Shown here piece after piece: positions 49,563 through 58,700 of a stretch of 64,000 nucleotides of DNA (positions are counted from its first letter, which is position 1; each line of letters begins with the position of its first letter). The stretch is from Crossiella sp. CA-258035. GTDB lineage: Bacteria; Actinomycetota; Actinomycetes; Mycobacteriales; Pseudonocardiaceae. Under the pieces are notes generated by a model that was not told the DNA's origin, searched no databases, and saw nothing but the letters and a program-made list of their open reading frames with translations. The position numbers and the translations under genes are program-made. The DNA lies in assembly GCF_030064675.1 (NCBI RefSeq), contig NZ_CP116413.1:3194001-3258000 (forward strand), in the 5' to 3' direction.

Positions 49563-49724
49563 GCGGGCCTCTCGTCTTCTCCGCACGACCTTCCGACAGC
49601 AAACCACATCTCTCCACCCGGCCCCCGTCACGTTGGGCGGGGCGGGCGGCGGCAGGTTGCAGGGGCCGGGTGGAGAGATGCGGTCAGCAGTCTCCAGGCC
49701 GTACGGAGAAGACGAGAGGCCCGC
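49563..49724. repeat. Long nested hairpin element C (162 nt)
   Basis: Outer arms 49563-49583 and 49704-49724 pair perfectly over 21 bp. Inner arms 49607-49625 and 49662-49680 pair perfectly over 19 bp. Between them most positions also pair, giving one imperfect stem of about 60 bp. Length equals element A, and ACCT (offset 25) and AACCACATC (offset 39) are shared with A at the same offsets. Confidence 0.85.
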
Positions 49725-49750
49725 TTTGTGGGTTTTCACCCCGTGTCGGG

Positions 49751-49778
49751 AGCCGTGTCGCTGAAGCCGTGTCGCTGA
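49751..49778. repeat. Two exact tandem copies of a 14-bp unit
   Basis: AGCCGTGTCGCTGA is repeated twice without spacer, between hairpin C and the CPBP promoter. A related CCCGTGTCGGG lies just before it. Confidence 0.7.
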
Positions 49779-49820
49779 TCTCCCGCCTTGGGGTGGCAGC
49801 GCGTTGTCGCCCCGGCCGGA

Positions 49821-49826
49821 TATGTT
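49821..49826 (+). promoter_or_regulatory. Probable -10 box (TATGTT) of the CPBP gene
   Basis: TATGTT ends seven bases before ATG 49834; no ribosome site is visible. Confidence 0.45.
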
Positions 49827-49833
49827 GGTGTGT

Positions 49834-50676
49834 ATGGGGGAGCGGCGTTACTGGGCCCGGCTCGGCGGGTTTGTCCTGGTCGGCGGACTGACAGTCATCT
49901 TCGGCTGTCTGCTGTTGTTGCTGCTCACCGGGCACTTCCGGGTGCACTACACCGCCGATCACGACGACACCCTCCCGCTCTGGCTGCTGATCGTGCCCGC
50001 TCTGCTGGCCATCGTCGTCACCCGGGTCGTCCCGCCCAAGGTCAAGTGGCACAACCCGTTCCGCATCGAACCCGACCGGACCCGGCTGGAGGCGGGCTGG
50101 CTCACCGGTATCGCGCTGCTCTACGCGGTCATCATGGTCTTACCGGGTGGGCCGATCTGGTTCCTGTCCGTCAAACCGTTGTTGCTCATCGTGGTCCCGC
50201 TCAGCCTGTTCTGGTACCTGCGGCGGCACGGTGGCAAGCGGGAGCGCTGGTTGCCCATGACGCCGGTGCGGTGGGTCGCGCCGCTGGCGCCTGCGGTCGT
50301 CTTCCTCTCGCTGACCTATCTTGTCGGGGCCTATCCCGAGTCCCGGATCATTCCCTCTTGGCCGGTCATGGTCTTGGTGTTCCTGTTCAACGCCGTGATC
50401 GAGGAGTTCTTCTACCGCCGTTGGTTGCAGACGCGGCTGGAGGCCGTGCTGGGACTGTGGCCCGGGATTGTGCTGGCCGCCGTGCTCTGGGCGGTGTGGC
50501 ACATCGGGATCCAGTCCCACCACGGCCTCGGCCTCGGTCTGCTCACCGTGCTGGCTGGGCACGGGGTGCGCGGGATGTTCCTCGGTTACCTGTGGGCGCG
50601 CTACCGCAACTTCCCCGTGTTGTTGCTGGTGCACGGGCTGATCAACGCGCCCTTCCTGCTCACCTCACTGCTCTGA
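49834..50676 (+). CDS. CPBP-family intramembrane metalloprotease
   Basis: A 280-residue membrane protein with about eight hydrophobic segments. The CPBP (Abi/CAAX protease-like) motifs are in the C-terminal half: 'NAVIEEFFYRRWLQTRLE' near residue 188 with the EExxxR signature, and 'AVLWAVWHIGIQ' with the FxxxH-like histidine. A last 'LLVHGLINAPF' holds the third motif. Members cleave or process membrane-bound proteins and peptides, in bacteria often linked to bacteriocin immunity. ATG 49834 is used over ATG 49804 because of the TATGTT box. It follows the hairpin block directly. Its stop is two bases from that of convergent secDF. Confidence 0.85.
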   Translation: MGERRYWARLGGFVLVGGLTVIFGCLLLLLLTGHFRVHYTADHDDTLPLWLLIVPALLAIVVTRVVPPKVKWHNPFRIEPDRTRLEAGWLTGIALLYAVIMVLPGGPIWFLSVKPLLLIVVPLSLFWYLRRHGGKRERWLPMTPVRWVAPLAPAVVFLSLTYLVGAYPESRIIPSWPVMVLVFLFNAVIEEFFYRRWLQTRLEAVLGLWPGIVLAAVLWAVWHIGIQSHHGLGLGLLTVLAGHGVRGMFLGYLWARYRNFPVLLLVHGLINAPFLLTSLL

Positions 50677-50678
50677 GC

Positions 50679-52985
50679 TCACACCACCGCGCCGGAGTCG
50701 ACGCGCCGGCGGGTCTGCTGGCGAGGCTTGGCGCGCTGGCGGCCCGCGCCCGGGGACTTCCGGTCCAGCAGCACCGCCATCGGTGAGGCGGTGGCGACCG
50801 TGGAGATGGTGCCCGCGACCACGCCGATCAGCACCGCCAGGGCGAAGTCGGCCAGGGAGCCGTCGCCCAGGAACAGCAGGCACAGCAGCACCGCGAGCAC
50901 GCCGACGCCGGTGTTCACCGTGCGGGGCAGGGTTTGCAGCACCGCGGTGCCCGCGACCTGGTGGAACGGTTCCCTGGGGCGCAGGCCGCGGAGTTCGCGG
51001 ACCCGGTCGAAGACCACCACCGAGTCGTTCACCGAGTAGCCGATGACGGTCAGCAGGGCGGCCAGGAACACCGCGTCCATGGTGATCCCGAGCCAGGAGA
51101 ACAGGCCCAGCAGCACGATCACGTCGGTGAGCAGCGCGGCCACCGTGGCCAGGCCCAGCCGCCAGTCGAAGCGGATCGCCAGGTAGGCCAGCTGGGCGGC
51201 GACCGCGATGGCCAGGGCGATCAGCGCGTTGGCGCGCAGCTCCTCGCCGAGGCTGGGGCCGATCAGCTCGCTGCGCACCTGCTCCGCGCCGCCGCCGAGC
51301 CCGGCCAGCACCTCCTTGACCTTCGCGGTCTGGGTCTCGTCCAGCGGGGCGGTCTTGACCGTCAGCTCCTTCGCGCCGCTGGCCGAGACCGTGGTGCGGT
51401 CAAAACCCGCTGCCTGCAAGGCGTCCCTGGCCGCGTCCGCGCCGACCTGCTGGGTGGTGGTGTACTCGATCAGCCTGCCGCCGGTGAACTCCACGCCCAG
51501 CTCCGGGCCCCGGATCACCAGTCCCAGCGCGATCAGCAGGGTGACCGCGCCGGTGGCCAGCAGCCAGCGCTTCGGGTTGGCGTACAGGCCACCGAACCGG
51601 CCGGAGAGCCAGGTGCGCACCCGGCCCAGGTTGCCCAGACCGGTCAGCCAGGGCCGCTTGGCCACGAACTCGTTGTCGCACACCGCGATCACCAGCACCC
51701 TGGTCAGCACCAGCGCGCTGAACAGCGAGGCCAGCACACCCACCGACAGCGTCACGCCGAACCCGCGCACCGGCCCGGTGGCCAGGAAGAACAACAGTCC
51801 GGCGGCGAGCAGGGTGGTCACGTTGGAGTCCGCGATCGCCGACACCGCGCCCTTGAACCCGCCTTCCACCGCCCGGCTCAGCCGCTGTCGTGGCGGGAGC
51901 CCCTTCCTGGCCGCGAAGTCCTCCCGCGCCCGTTCGAACACGAGCACGTTGGCGTCCACCGCCATGCCCACCGCCAGCACCAGCCCGGCCAAACCGGGCA
52001 GGGTGAGCGTCGCGCCGATGGCCAGCAGCGAGGCATAGGACAGCGCCGCGTACCCGGCCAGCGCGAGCACCGCCAGGAAACCGACCAGCCGGTAGACGAA
52101 GGTCAGGAACAGCCCGGTGATCGCGACCCCGATCAGCGCCGCCCACGCGCTGGCCTCGATCGCCTGCGCGCCCAGGGTCGGCCCCACGGTCCGCTGTTCC
52201 AGCACCTCCACCGGCAAGGGCAGCGCGCCGCCGCTGATCAGCAGCGACAGCTCCTTGGCCTCGGCCTGGGTGAACTTGCCGGTGATCCGGGTGTTGCCGC
52301 CGCCCATCCCGGCCTGGCAGCCGACCGTCTGGTCGACCTGCGGCGAGGAGATCACCTTCTCGTCCAGCACGATCGCCACCCGCCGCTTCGGATCACCCGG
52401 CGGCGAGCAGGCGGCCTCCCCGGTGAGCTTGCGCCAGCTCTCGCTGCCCGCGCCGGAGAAGTCGATGCCGACCTGCCAGCCCACACCCTGCGGCACCGGC
52501 CCCGAGCTGGCCCCGGACACGTTCTCCCCGGTCAGCGCGGCCGGCGCGAGCCGCAACGGCATGCCGGACTCATCCGGCAGCACCTTCTCGCCCGGTCCGG
52601 CCTTGGTCTCCGGCGCGGCCGCGCCGAGCACCGGGTGCATGGTCAGCTGGGCGGTGCGGCCCAGCACCGCCACCGCCTCCTTCGGGTCCTGCACGCCGGG
52701 CAGTTCGACGATGATCCGGTTCTCCCCGGAGCGGACCAGCCCCGGTTCGGCCACGCCGAGGCTGTCCACCCGGCGGCGGATCACCTCAAGGGCCCGGTCG
52801 GTGGCGTTGGCGTCGGCGGTGACGGTCGGGGTGGACTTGGCTTCCAGCACGATCTGGGTGCCGCCGCGCAGGTCCAGGCCGAGGCGCGGGGCGGTGCTGA
52901 GCACGAGGTAGGTGGCGGTGACCAGCACGGCGAGGGACAGCAGCCCGCGCACGAGAAGTCCCCGCCACGCCGAAGGGCGTGACAT
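50679..52985 (-). CDS. secDF: SecD-SecF fusion (protein export membrane protein)
   Basis: A 768-residue fusion of SecD (about residues 1-430) and SecF (about 450-740), which use the proton gradient to complete Sec-dependent export. SecD has 'GLDLRGGTQIVLEA' after TM1, a large periplasmic P1 domain, and 'LVLAVGMAVDANVLVFERAR' in TM4. SecF has 'GVEFTGGRL' and 'TVIGYSVNDSVVVFDRVREL'. Twelve membrane segments are expected. Most actinobacteria encode secD and secF separately beside yajC, so this is probably an additional or divergent copy. A GGAGGAAA site precedes the ATG. The small secreted protein gene lies 51 bases upstream on the same strand. Confidence 0.92.
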   Translation of the reverse strand: MSRPSAWRGLLVRGLLSLAVLVTATYLVLSTAPRLGLDLRGGTQIVLEAKSTPTVTADANATDRALEVIRRRVDSLGVAEPGLVRSGENRIIVELPGVQDPKEAVAVLGRTAQLTMHPVLGAAAPETKAGPGEKVLPDESGMPLRLAPAALTGENVSGASSGPVPQGVGWQVGIDFSGAGSESWRKLTGEAACSPPGDPKRRVAIVLDEKVISSPQVDQTVGCQAGMGGGNTRITGKFTQAEAKELSLLISGGALPLPVEVLEQRTVGPTLGAQAIEASAWAALIGVAITGLFLTFVYRLVGFLAVLALAGYAALSYASLLAIGATLTLPGLAGLVLAVGMAVDANVLVFERAREDFAARKGLPPRQRLSRAVEGGFKGAVSAIADSNVTTLLAAGLLFFLATGPVRGFGVTLSVGVLASLFSALVLTRVLVIAVCDNEFVAKRPWLTGLGNLGRVRTWLSGRFGGLYANPKRWLLATGAVTLLIALGLVIRGPELGVEFTGGRLIEYTTTQQVGADAARDALQAAGFDRTTVSASGAKELTVKTAPLDETQTAKVKEVLAGLGGGAEQVRSELIGPSLGEELRANALIALAIAVAAQLAYLAIRFDWRLGLATVAALLTDVIVLLGLFSWLGITMDAVFLAALLTVIGYSVNDSVVVFDRVRELRGLRPREPFHQVAGTAVLQTLPRTVNTGVGVLAVLLCLLFLGDGSLADFALAVLIGVVAGTISTVATASPMAVLLDRKSPGAGRQRAKPRQQTRRRVDSGAVV

Positions 52986-53036
52986 GGGCGAGTTTCCTCC
53001 AGGAATGAGGTCCGTCCACAGTGGACGGCGAGTGGG

Positions 53037-53426
53037 TCAGGTTCCTGGAGTGGCGGGTGGCCCTCTGGTGGGCGCCTGCGGCGGACCGGCCCCGTCGGCG
53101 GCGGCGAACACCGCCTGGTCAGTGGTGACCTCGAGGCTGGGCCGGGGGTACACGGGCTCGGCCACCGGCAGACCGGCGGGCAGCTCGGCGAAGTGCTGGT
53201 GCGCCTGCGGGTTCGCGATGGCCACCCGGTCGGCGGTGAGCCTGGTGTCCCGGTGGTCCGAAGTGGACCCGCCGAGATGGGTGGAGACCGCGACCTCGTT
53301 GTCGGCCAAGGAGACCGGCGCGGCGGTGGCCACCGGGGCGGCCACCAGCACCAGCAGCGCGGTGAGCAGCACCGCCTGGATGAAGCCGAGCAGCGCGAAC
53401 CGGGGCGGGACACCGTGCGTGCGCAC
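53037..53426 (-). CDS. Small secreted hypothetical protein
   Basis: A 129-residue protein with an N-terminal signal segment (residues ~10-36, 'LLTALLVLVAAPVATAAPVS') and a hydrophilic, proline-rich C-terminus ('GAGPPQAPTRGPPATPGT'). No domain is recognised and there are no cysteines. GTG 53426 has an excellent GGAGGTG site. It is just upstream of secDF on the same strand and probably in the same operon. It may be an accessory or substrate of that translocase; this is inference from position. Confidence 0.65.
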   Translation of the reverse strand: MRTHGVPPRFALLGFIQAVLLTALLVLVAAPVATAAPVSLADNEVAVSTHLGGSTSDHRDTRLTADRVAIANPQAHQHFAELPAGLPVAEPVYPRPSLEVTTDQAVFAAADGAGPPQAPTRGPPATPGT

Positions 53427-53472
53427 AGTCCACCTCCAGTTCTCGGCTGCCGACCCGCCCAGTCTAGAGGAC

Positions 53473-54219
53473 TCAGTCCGGGATGAGCACCGTCATGGAC
53501 TCCTCCACGTGCCGGAACCCCGCCTTCTCGTACACCCAGCGCGCCGGGTTCCCGTCGGTGACGGCCAGTCCGACCGCGGGCAGCCCGGCCTGCGCGGCCA
53601 GCGCGACCGCCCGCCGCAGCAGCACCATGCCCAGCCCTCGGTAGCGCGGCGCGGGGTCCCGGTAGACCTGCCCGATCCACGGCCCGGCCAGCGGCGGGTC
53701 CCCGGCCCGGTTGTTGACCACCACGACCGCGACCACCTCGTCCCCGTCCCGGATGAGGCCGCTGCACGGCAGCACCGGGCCGAGCACCTCCCCGGCCAGC
53801 AGCTGGGCGAAGTTCGCCCGCTCGCCCTCGGCGTCGAGCACGTGGTCCACGTGGCCGGGCGGGAAGGCGCGCTGGTAGGCGGGGAAGATCTCCTCCAGGG
53901 TGGCGGTGAACTCGTCTGCCCGCAGCCCGTCGGCCAGCGGCGGGTTCAGCCAGTCCGGGTCCGCCTGCTGCTCGCGCAGGTCGAAGCTGTAGGCGTGCGC
54001 GTGGCGGACCACCGTGCCGCCATTGGCCTTGGCCAGCAGGCAGATCTCCGGGGCCGCGCTGAACACCCAGCCCTTGCGCTCGGTGAACAGCAGCCGCACC
54101 AGGTCCTCGGCCGAGATGTTCACCGCCTCCAGCTCGGCGGCATAGGGCAGGTCCAGCCGGGTCCGCCGGTCGTAGTGGGCGACCACCCGGCCCGTGCCGT
54201 CGAGTAGTTCCTCACGCAT
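53473..54219 (-). CDS. GNAT-family acetyltransferase
   Basis: A 248-residue protein. The C-terminal ~110 residues form a GNAT fold with the acetyl-CoA loop 'VYRDPAPRYRGLGMVLLRRA' (Q/RxxGxG/A near residue 200) and the closing 'LAVTDGNPARWVYEKAGFRH'. The N-terminal ~130 residues are mixed and may form a second, degenerate GNAT unit. ATG 54219 is preferred, since GGAG lies seven to ten bases before it. ATG 54231 would have almost no spacing. The start lies inside the end of the PAS-LuxR gene, so the two are coupled, and the acetyltransferase may be under that regulator. Confidence 0.85.
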   Translation of the reverse strand: MREELLDGTGRVVAHYDRRTRLDLPYAAELEAVNISAEDLVRLLFTERKGWVFSAAPEICLLAKANGGTVVRHAHAYSFDLREQQADPDWLNPPLADGLRADEFTATLEEIFPAYQRAFPPGHVDHVLDAEGERANFAQLLAGEVLGPVLPCSGLIRDGDEVVAVVVVNNRAGDPPLAGPWIGQVYRDPAPRYRGLGMVLLRRAVALAAQAGLPAVGLAVTDGNPARWVYEKAGFRHVEESMTVLIPD

Positions 54220-55603
54220 AAGGTGCTCCATTCCTCCGCCACACCGGTGGCCACGCCGACGCGTCCAGCACGCCGGTCACATACGCCCTGGCCACCAGCG
54301 CGGTGCGGTTGGCCGCGCCGAACCGCTGGCAGAGCCGGGTGACGTGGTAGGTCACCCCGTCCGGGGTCAGGCCGATCGCGGCGGCGATCGCCGCGGTGGT
54401 GTCCCCGGCCGCGACCCTAGTGATGATCTCCGCTTCCCGGATACTGATTTCCGGTGGCCGCACGGCCGGCTCCGGCTGCTCCGGGTCGGCGGCCAGGGTC
54501 AGCAGCAGCCCGGTCTCCACGTCCTTGACCAGCTGGATGGTCAGCTCCCCGGTGCGCTCCCGCTCCGCCCGCCGCGGCCGCCAGCGCACCGCCAGCGTGC
54601 GCTTGCCACGTTTCCCCGAGCTGAACTCCCGCATCAGCCGGTCGTGTTTCTCCTGGTCACGGGCCTGCATCAGGCTGGTGAGCAGGGTTCCGTGCAGACG
54701 CCCCGGGCTACTGCCCAGCAGGGCGGCGAACTCCGGATTGAGCATGCTCAGCCTGCCGTCGGGCAGGCAGACCGCGGTCGGCACCGAGATCCGGTCCAAC
54801 AGGGTGAGGAACCGGTTGCGCCACAACGCCACCTCCCGCTGCGCGGCGCGGAACTCGGTGACGTCGAACAGGATGGTGCCCACGTGCCAGGTCCCGTCCG
54901 GCTGCGGCAGCGGGAACCGGTACCCGGACCACTCCACCTCCCGGCCGTCCAGCTCGGTGCGCAGCCGCACCTGGCGGCCGGTGCCGGAGAGCAGCACCGC
55001 CGCGTTCTGCTCGACCGACTGCTCGGCCAGCTCCGGCGGCAGCACCTCCGGCACCGTGCGCCCCACCACCTCGCCCAGCGGGCGGCGCAGCAGCCGGTGC
55101 CCGGCCTCGCCGAACCAGACGTAGCGGTGCCGCTCGTCGGTGATCATGGCCAGCACCGGGGCGTGCGCCACGAACTGGGCCAGCCGCTGCTCGGCCACGG
55201 CCAGCGCGGTCCGGTCGGCCAGCCAGTCGCCGACGTCCACCGCGACCATGCCCAGCAACGGTTCCCCGTCGGCCGGGTGCAGCAGCAGCTTGTGCCCGGC
55301 CAGCCACACCTGCCGCCCGGCCCCGCCCGGCAGCGCGGTCGGCGCGGGATCGCTGGGCCGCCAGCGCAGCGGCTCGCCGGTGCGCCACACCCGCTCGTCC
55401 TCGGCGTCCACCGGCGCGGCCAGTTCCGGCCCGATCCAGTCGGCCAGCGTGCTGCCGGCCACCCGGTCGGCGGTGGCCCCGATCAGGTCCAGGTAGCTCG
55501 GCGAGGCCCAGGTGAACCGGCCCGCGCGGTCCCGCAGCGCGGCCAGCGCGCCCGAGGCGGCCAGCAGCTCGGCCAGGCCGAGCCGGGACAGCGGATCGCT
55601 CAC
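54212..55603 (-). CDS. PAS-domain LuxR-type regulator
   Basis: A 463-residue regulator. Residues ~10-260 contain two or more PAS-like domains ('ALRDRAGRFTWASPSYLDLI', 'MITDERHRYVWFGEAGHRLL'). Another PAS is near 275-380 ('PTAVCLPDGRLSMLNPEFAA'). The last ~65 residues form a LuxR helix-turn-helix ('ISIREAEIITRVAAGDTTAA', 'GLTPDGVTYHVTRLCQRFGA'). No receiver domain is present, so it probably senses redox state or a ligand directly. GTG 55603 is the likely start; upstream frame gives no PAS-like sequence. It is divergent from the CYP102 gene with a palindrome between, and overlaps the GNAT gene. Confidence 0.88.
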   Translation of the reverse strand: MSDPLSRLGLAELLAASGALAALRDRAGRFTWASPSYLDLIGATADRVAGSTLADWIGPELAAPVDAEDERVWRTGEPLRWRPSDPAPTALPGGAGRQVWLAGHKLLLHPADGEPLLGMVAVDVGDWLADRTALAVAEQRLAQFVAHAPVLAMITDERHRYVWFGEAGHRLLRRPLGEVVGRTVPEVLPPELAEQSVEQNAAVLLSGTGRQVRLRTELDGREVEWSGYRFPLPQPDGTWHVGTILFDVTEFRAAQREVALWRNRFLTLLDRISVPTAVCLPDGRLSMLNPEFAALLGSSPGRLHGTLLTSLMQARDQEKHDRLMREFSSGKRGKRTLAVRWRPRRAERERTGELTIQLVKDVETGLLLTLAADPEQPEPAVRPPEISIREAEIITRVAAGDTTAAIAAAIGLTPDGVTYHVTRLCQRFGAANRTALVARAYVTGVLDASAWPPVWRRNGAPYA

Positions 55604-55625
55604 AAGGCGGAAACGGTAGCCGAGT

Positions 55626-55643
55626 ACTACAAGATTGTGTAGT
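55626..55643. promoter_or_regulatory. Palindromic operator between PAS-LuxR and CYP102 genes
   Basis: ACTACA-AGATTG-TGTAGT has perfect 6-bp arms and lies 23 bases upstream of the regulator start and 83 bases upstream of the P450 start. Confidence 0.5.
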
Positions 55644-55725
55644 GCGTTCGCTCTGGCGTGCGCCCCGCCGGTGCCAGTGTTGATCTCGACAACCAACCGC
55701 GGCACAGCGAAATCGGGGATTCGAG

Positions 55726-58700
55726 ATGGGCATGCAGGAAACACCGGACCGAGTGGCGCTCCCGCATCCGGCGAACCGCCTGCCGGTGCTCGGCGATGTG
55801 CTGGGCTCCTCCTCGGACCGCCTGGTGCAGAGCGCGATGGACGACGCCCGCGCGCTCGGGCCGATCTTCACCCGCAAGTTCTTCGGCACCGAGGTGGTGT
55901 TCGTCTCCGGCGCCGACCTGGTCGCCGAGCTCGCCGACGAGGACCGCTTCGCCAAGCACGTGGGCAGCTCGCTGGTCACCATCCGCGGCCTCACCGGCGA
56001 CGGCCTGTTCACCGCGTTCAACGAGGAGCCCAACTGGGCCAAGGCGCACGACATCCTGCTGCCCGCCTTCGCCATGTCCTCGATGCGCACCTACCACCCG
56101 ACCATGCTCGCGGTGGCCCGCAAGCTCATCGCGCACTGGGACGCCCGCGCCGGGAAGTCCACTGTGGACGTTTCGGCGGACATGACCAAGCTGACCCTGG
56201 ACACCATCGGCCTGGCCGGGTTCGGCTACGACTTCGGCTCCTTCGACCGGGACGATCCGCACCCGTTCATCACCGCACTGGTCCGCGGCCTCGCCTTCGC
56301 CCAGGCCAAGAACCGGCACATCCCCGGCCTGGACTTCCTCTACCGCAAGGACAGTGCGCGGTTCGCCGCCGATGTGGAGTTCCTCAACGGTGTGGTGGAC
56401 GAGGTGATCCGGGAGCGGATCGCCAGCGGGGACACCAGCACCGACGACCTGCTCGGCCTGATGCTCAACGCGCCGCACCCGGCCTCCGGCGAGACCCTGG
56501 ACGAGGTCAACATCCGCAACCAGGTGGTCACCTTCCTGATCGCCGGGCACGAGACCACCTCCGGCACGCTGTCCTTCGCGCTGCACTTCCTGGCCAAGCA
56601 CCCGGCCGTGCTGGCCCGCGCCCAGGCCGAGGTGGACGCGCTGTGGGGCGAGGCCGCCGACCCGGAGCCGAGCTTCGAGGACATCGGCAAGCTGCGCTAC
56701 GTCCGGCAGATCCTTAACGAGACGCTGCGGCTGTGGCCGACCGCGGCGGTGTTCGCCCGCCAGGCGTTGCGGGACACCGTGATCGGCGGCAGGTACCCGG
56801 TGCGTGCGGGACAGCCGATGCTGGTGCTGACCCCGATGCTGCACCGGGACCCGGTGTGGGGCGACAACGTGGAGGCATTCGACCCGGAGCGGTTCAGCCC
56901 GGAGGCCGAGCGGGCCCGCCCGGTGCACGCGTTCAAGCCCTTCGGCACCGGCGAGCGGGCCTGCATCGGCCGCCAGTTCGCCCTGCACGAGGCCACCCTG
57001 CTGCTCGGCCTGCTGATCCACCGCTTCCGCTTCCTGGACCAGGACGACTACCAGCTCAAGGTCAAGGAGACCCTCACCCTCAAGCCCGAGGGCCTGCACC
57101 TGGGCCTGGCCCGCCGCACCCAGCGCCGCAAGCCCGCGGCCACCACGACCGCACCCGCCACGGCCAAGGCCGCCGGTCGCGCCCGCCAGGGCACCGCGCT
57201 GACCGTGCTGCACGGCTCCAACCTCGGCACCTGCCGCGCCCTGGCCAAGGAGCTCGCCGAAGCGGGGGAGCAGCGGGGCTTCGAGGTCACCGTGGCCCCG
57301 CTGGACGCCGCCACCCGCGCCCTGCCCACCGGCGACCCGGTGGTGATCGTGGCCGCCTCCTACAACGGCCGCCCGACCGACGACGCCACCGAGTTCTGGA
57401 ACTGGCTCAACGAAGCCAAATCTGGCGAGCTCGACGGCCTCCGGTACGCGCTGCTCGGCGTCGGCGACCGCAACTGGGCCGCCACCTACCAGCACGTGCC
57501 CACCACCCTGGACGCCCGGCTGGCCGAGCTGGGCGGCACCCGGCTGCTCGACCGCGGCGAGGCCGACGCCTCCGGCGACCTCGCGGGCGCGGTCACCGAC
57601 TGGAGCGAACAGCTCTGGACCGCGCTGCTCACCGAGTACGGCGACCCGGACGCAGTGTCCACTGTGGACACTGCCGACGGTCCCCGGTACGCGGTGCGCA
57701 CGCTGACCGGCCCGGTCACCGCCGCCCGCGACGCCCGGCACGAGCTGCGGCCGATGACCGTGCTGGAAACCGGCGACCTGGCCGACCTGGCGCACCCGCT
57801 CGGCCGGTCCAAGCGGTTCCTGCGGATCGCGCTGCCCGAGGGCCTGACCTACCGCACCGCCGACCACCTCACCGTGCTGCCCGCCAACGACCCGGCCCAG
57901 GTCGACCGCGCCGCCCGGATCCTGCGGGTGGACCCGGAGGCGGTGCTGGACATCACCGACCGGCGGCCCGGCCGGGGCGCGCTCGGCCTGGACCGCCCGG
58001 TCAGCGCCCGCGAGCTGCTCACCCACTTCGTCGAGCTGCACGACCCGGCCACCCCGGCCCAGCTGGCGGTGCTGGCCGCGAACAACCCCTGCCCGCCCGA
58101 GCGCAAAGCCCTGGCAGCGCTGGCCGAGCGGCCGGACGGCAGGGCAGTGCTGGACCTCCTGGCAGCCAACCCGGCCTGCCAGCTGACCCTGGACGCCGCG
58201 CTGGAGCTGCTGCCCCCGCTGCGCCCCCGGCACTACTCGATCTCCTCCTCGGCCGCCGCGCAGCCGGACGCGGTCGACCTGATGGTGTCCCTGCTGGACA
58301 AGGGCTCCTGCCACGGCGTCGGCTCCGGCTACCTGACCGGCATGCGCCCCGGCGACACCGTGCTGGCCAAGGTCCAGCCCTGCCGGGAGGCGTTCCGCAT
58401 CGCCCCGGACACCGGCCGCCCGGTCATCATGATCAGCGCGGGCACCGGTCTGGCCCCCTTCCGGGGCGCCATCGCCGACCGACTGGTGGCCGGGAACACC
58501 ACCCCCGCGCTCTGCTACTTCGGCTGCGACCACCCCGAGGTCGACTACCTGCACCGTGCGGAGCTGGAAGCCGCCGAGGCCGCCGGGGTGGTCTCCCTGC
58601 GCCCCGCCTACTCCCAGGCTCCGGTGCAGGACCAGCGGTTCGTGCAACACCGGATCGCCGCCGAAACCGAAGAGGTGTGGCGACTTCTGGACAACGGTGC

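Noticed and set aside
49180-49724. Retron or CRISPR interpretation of the hairpin block
   Set aside because: No reverse transcriptase or Cas gene lies nearby, and the elements are not direct repeats with spacers.
49491-49778. Hypothetical proteins within hairpin C on both strands
   Set aside because: Both are translations of the palindrome, with no ribosome site or codon bias.
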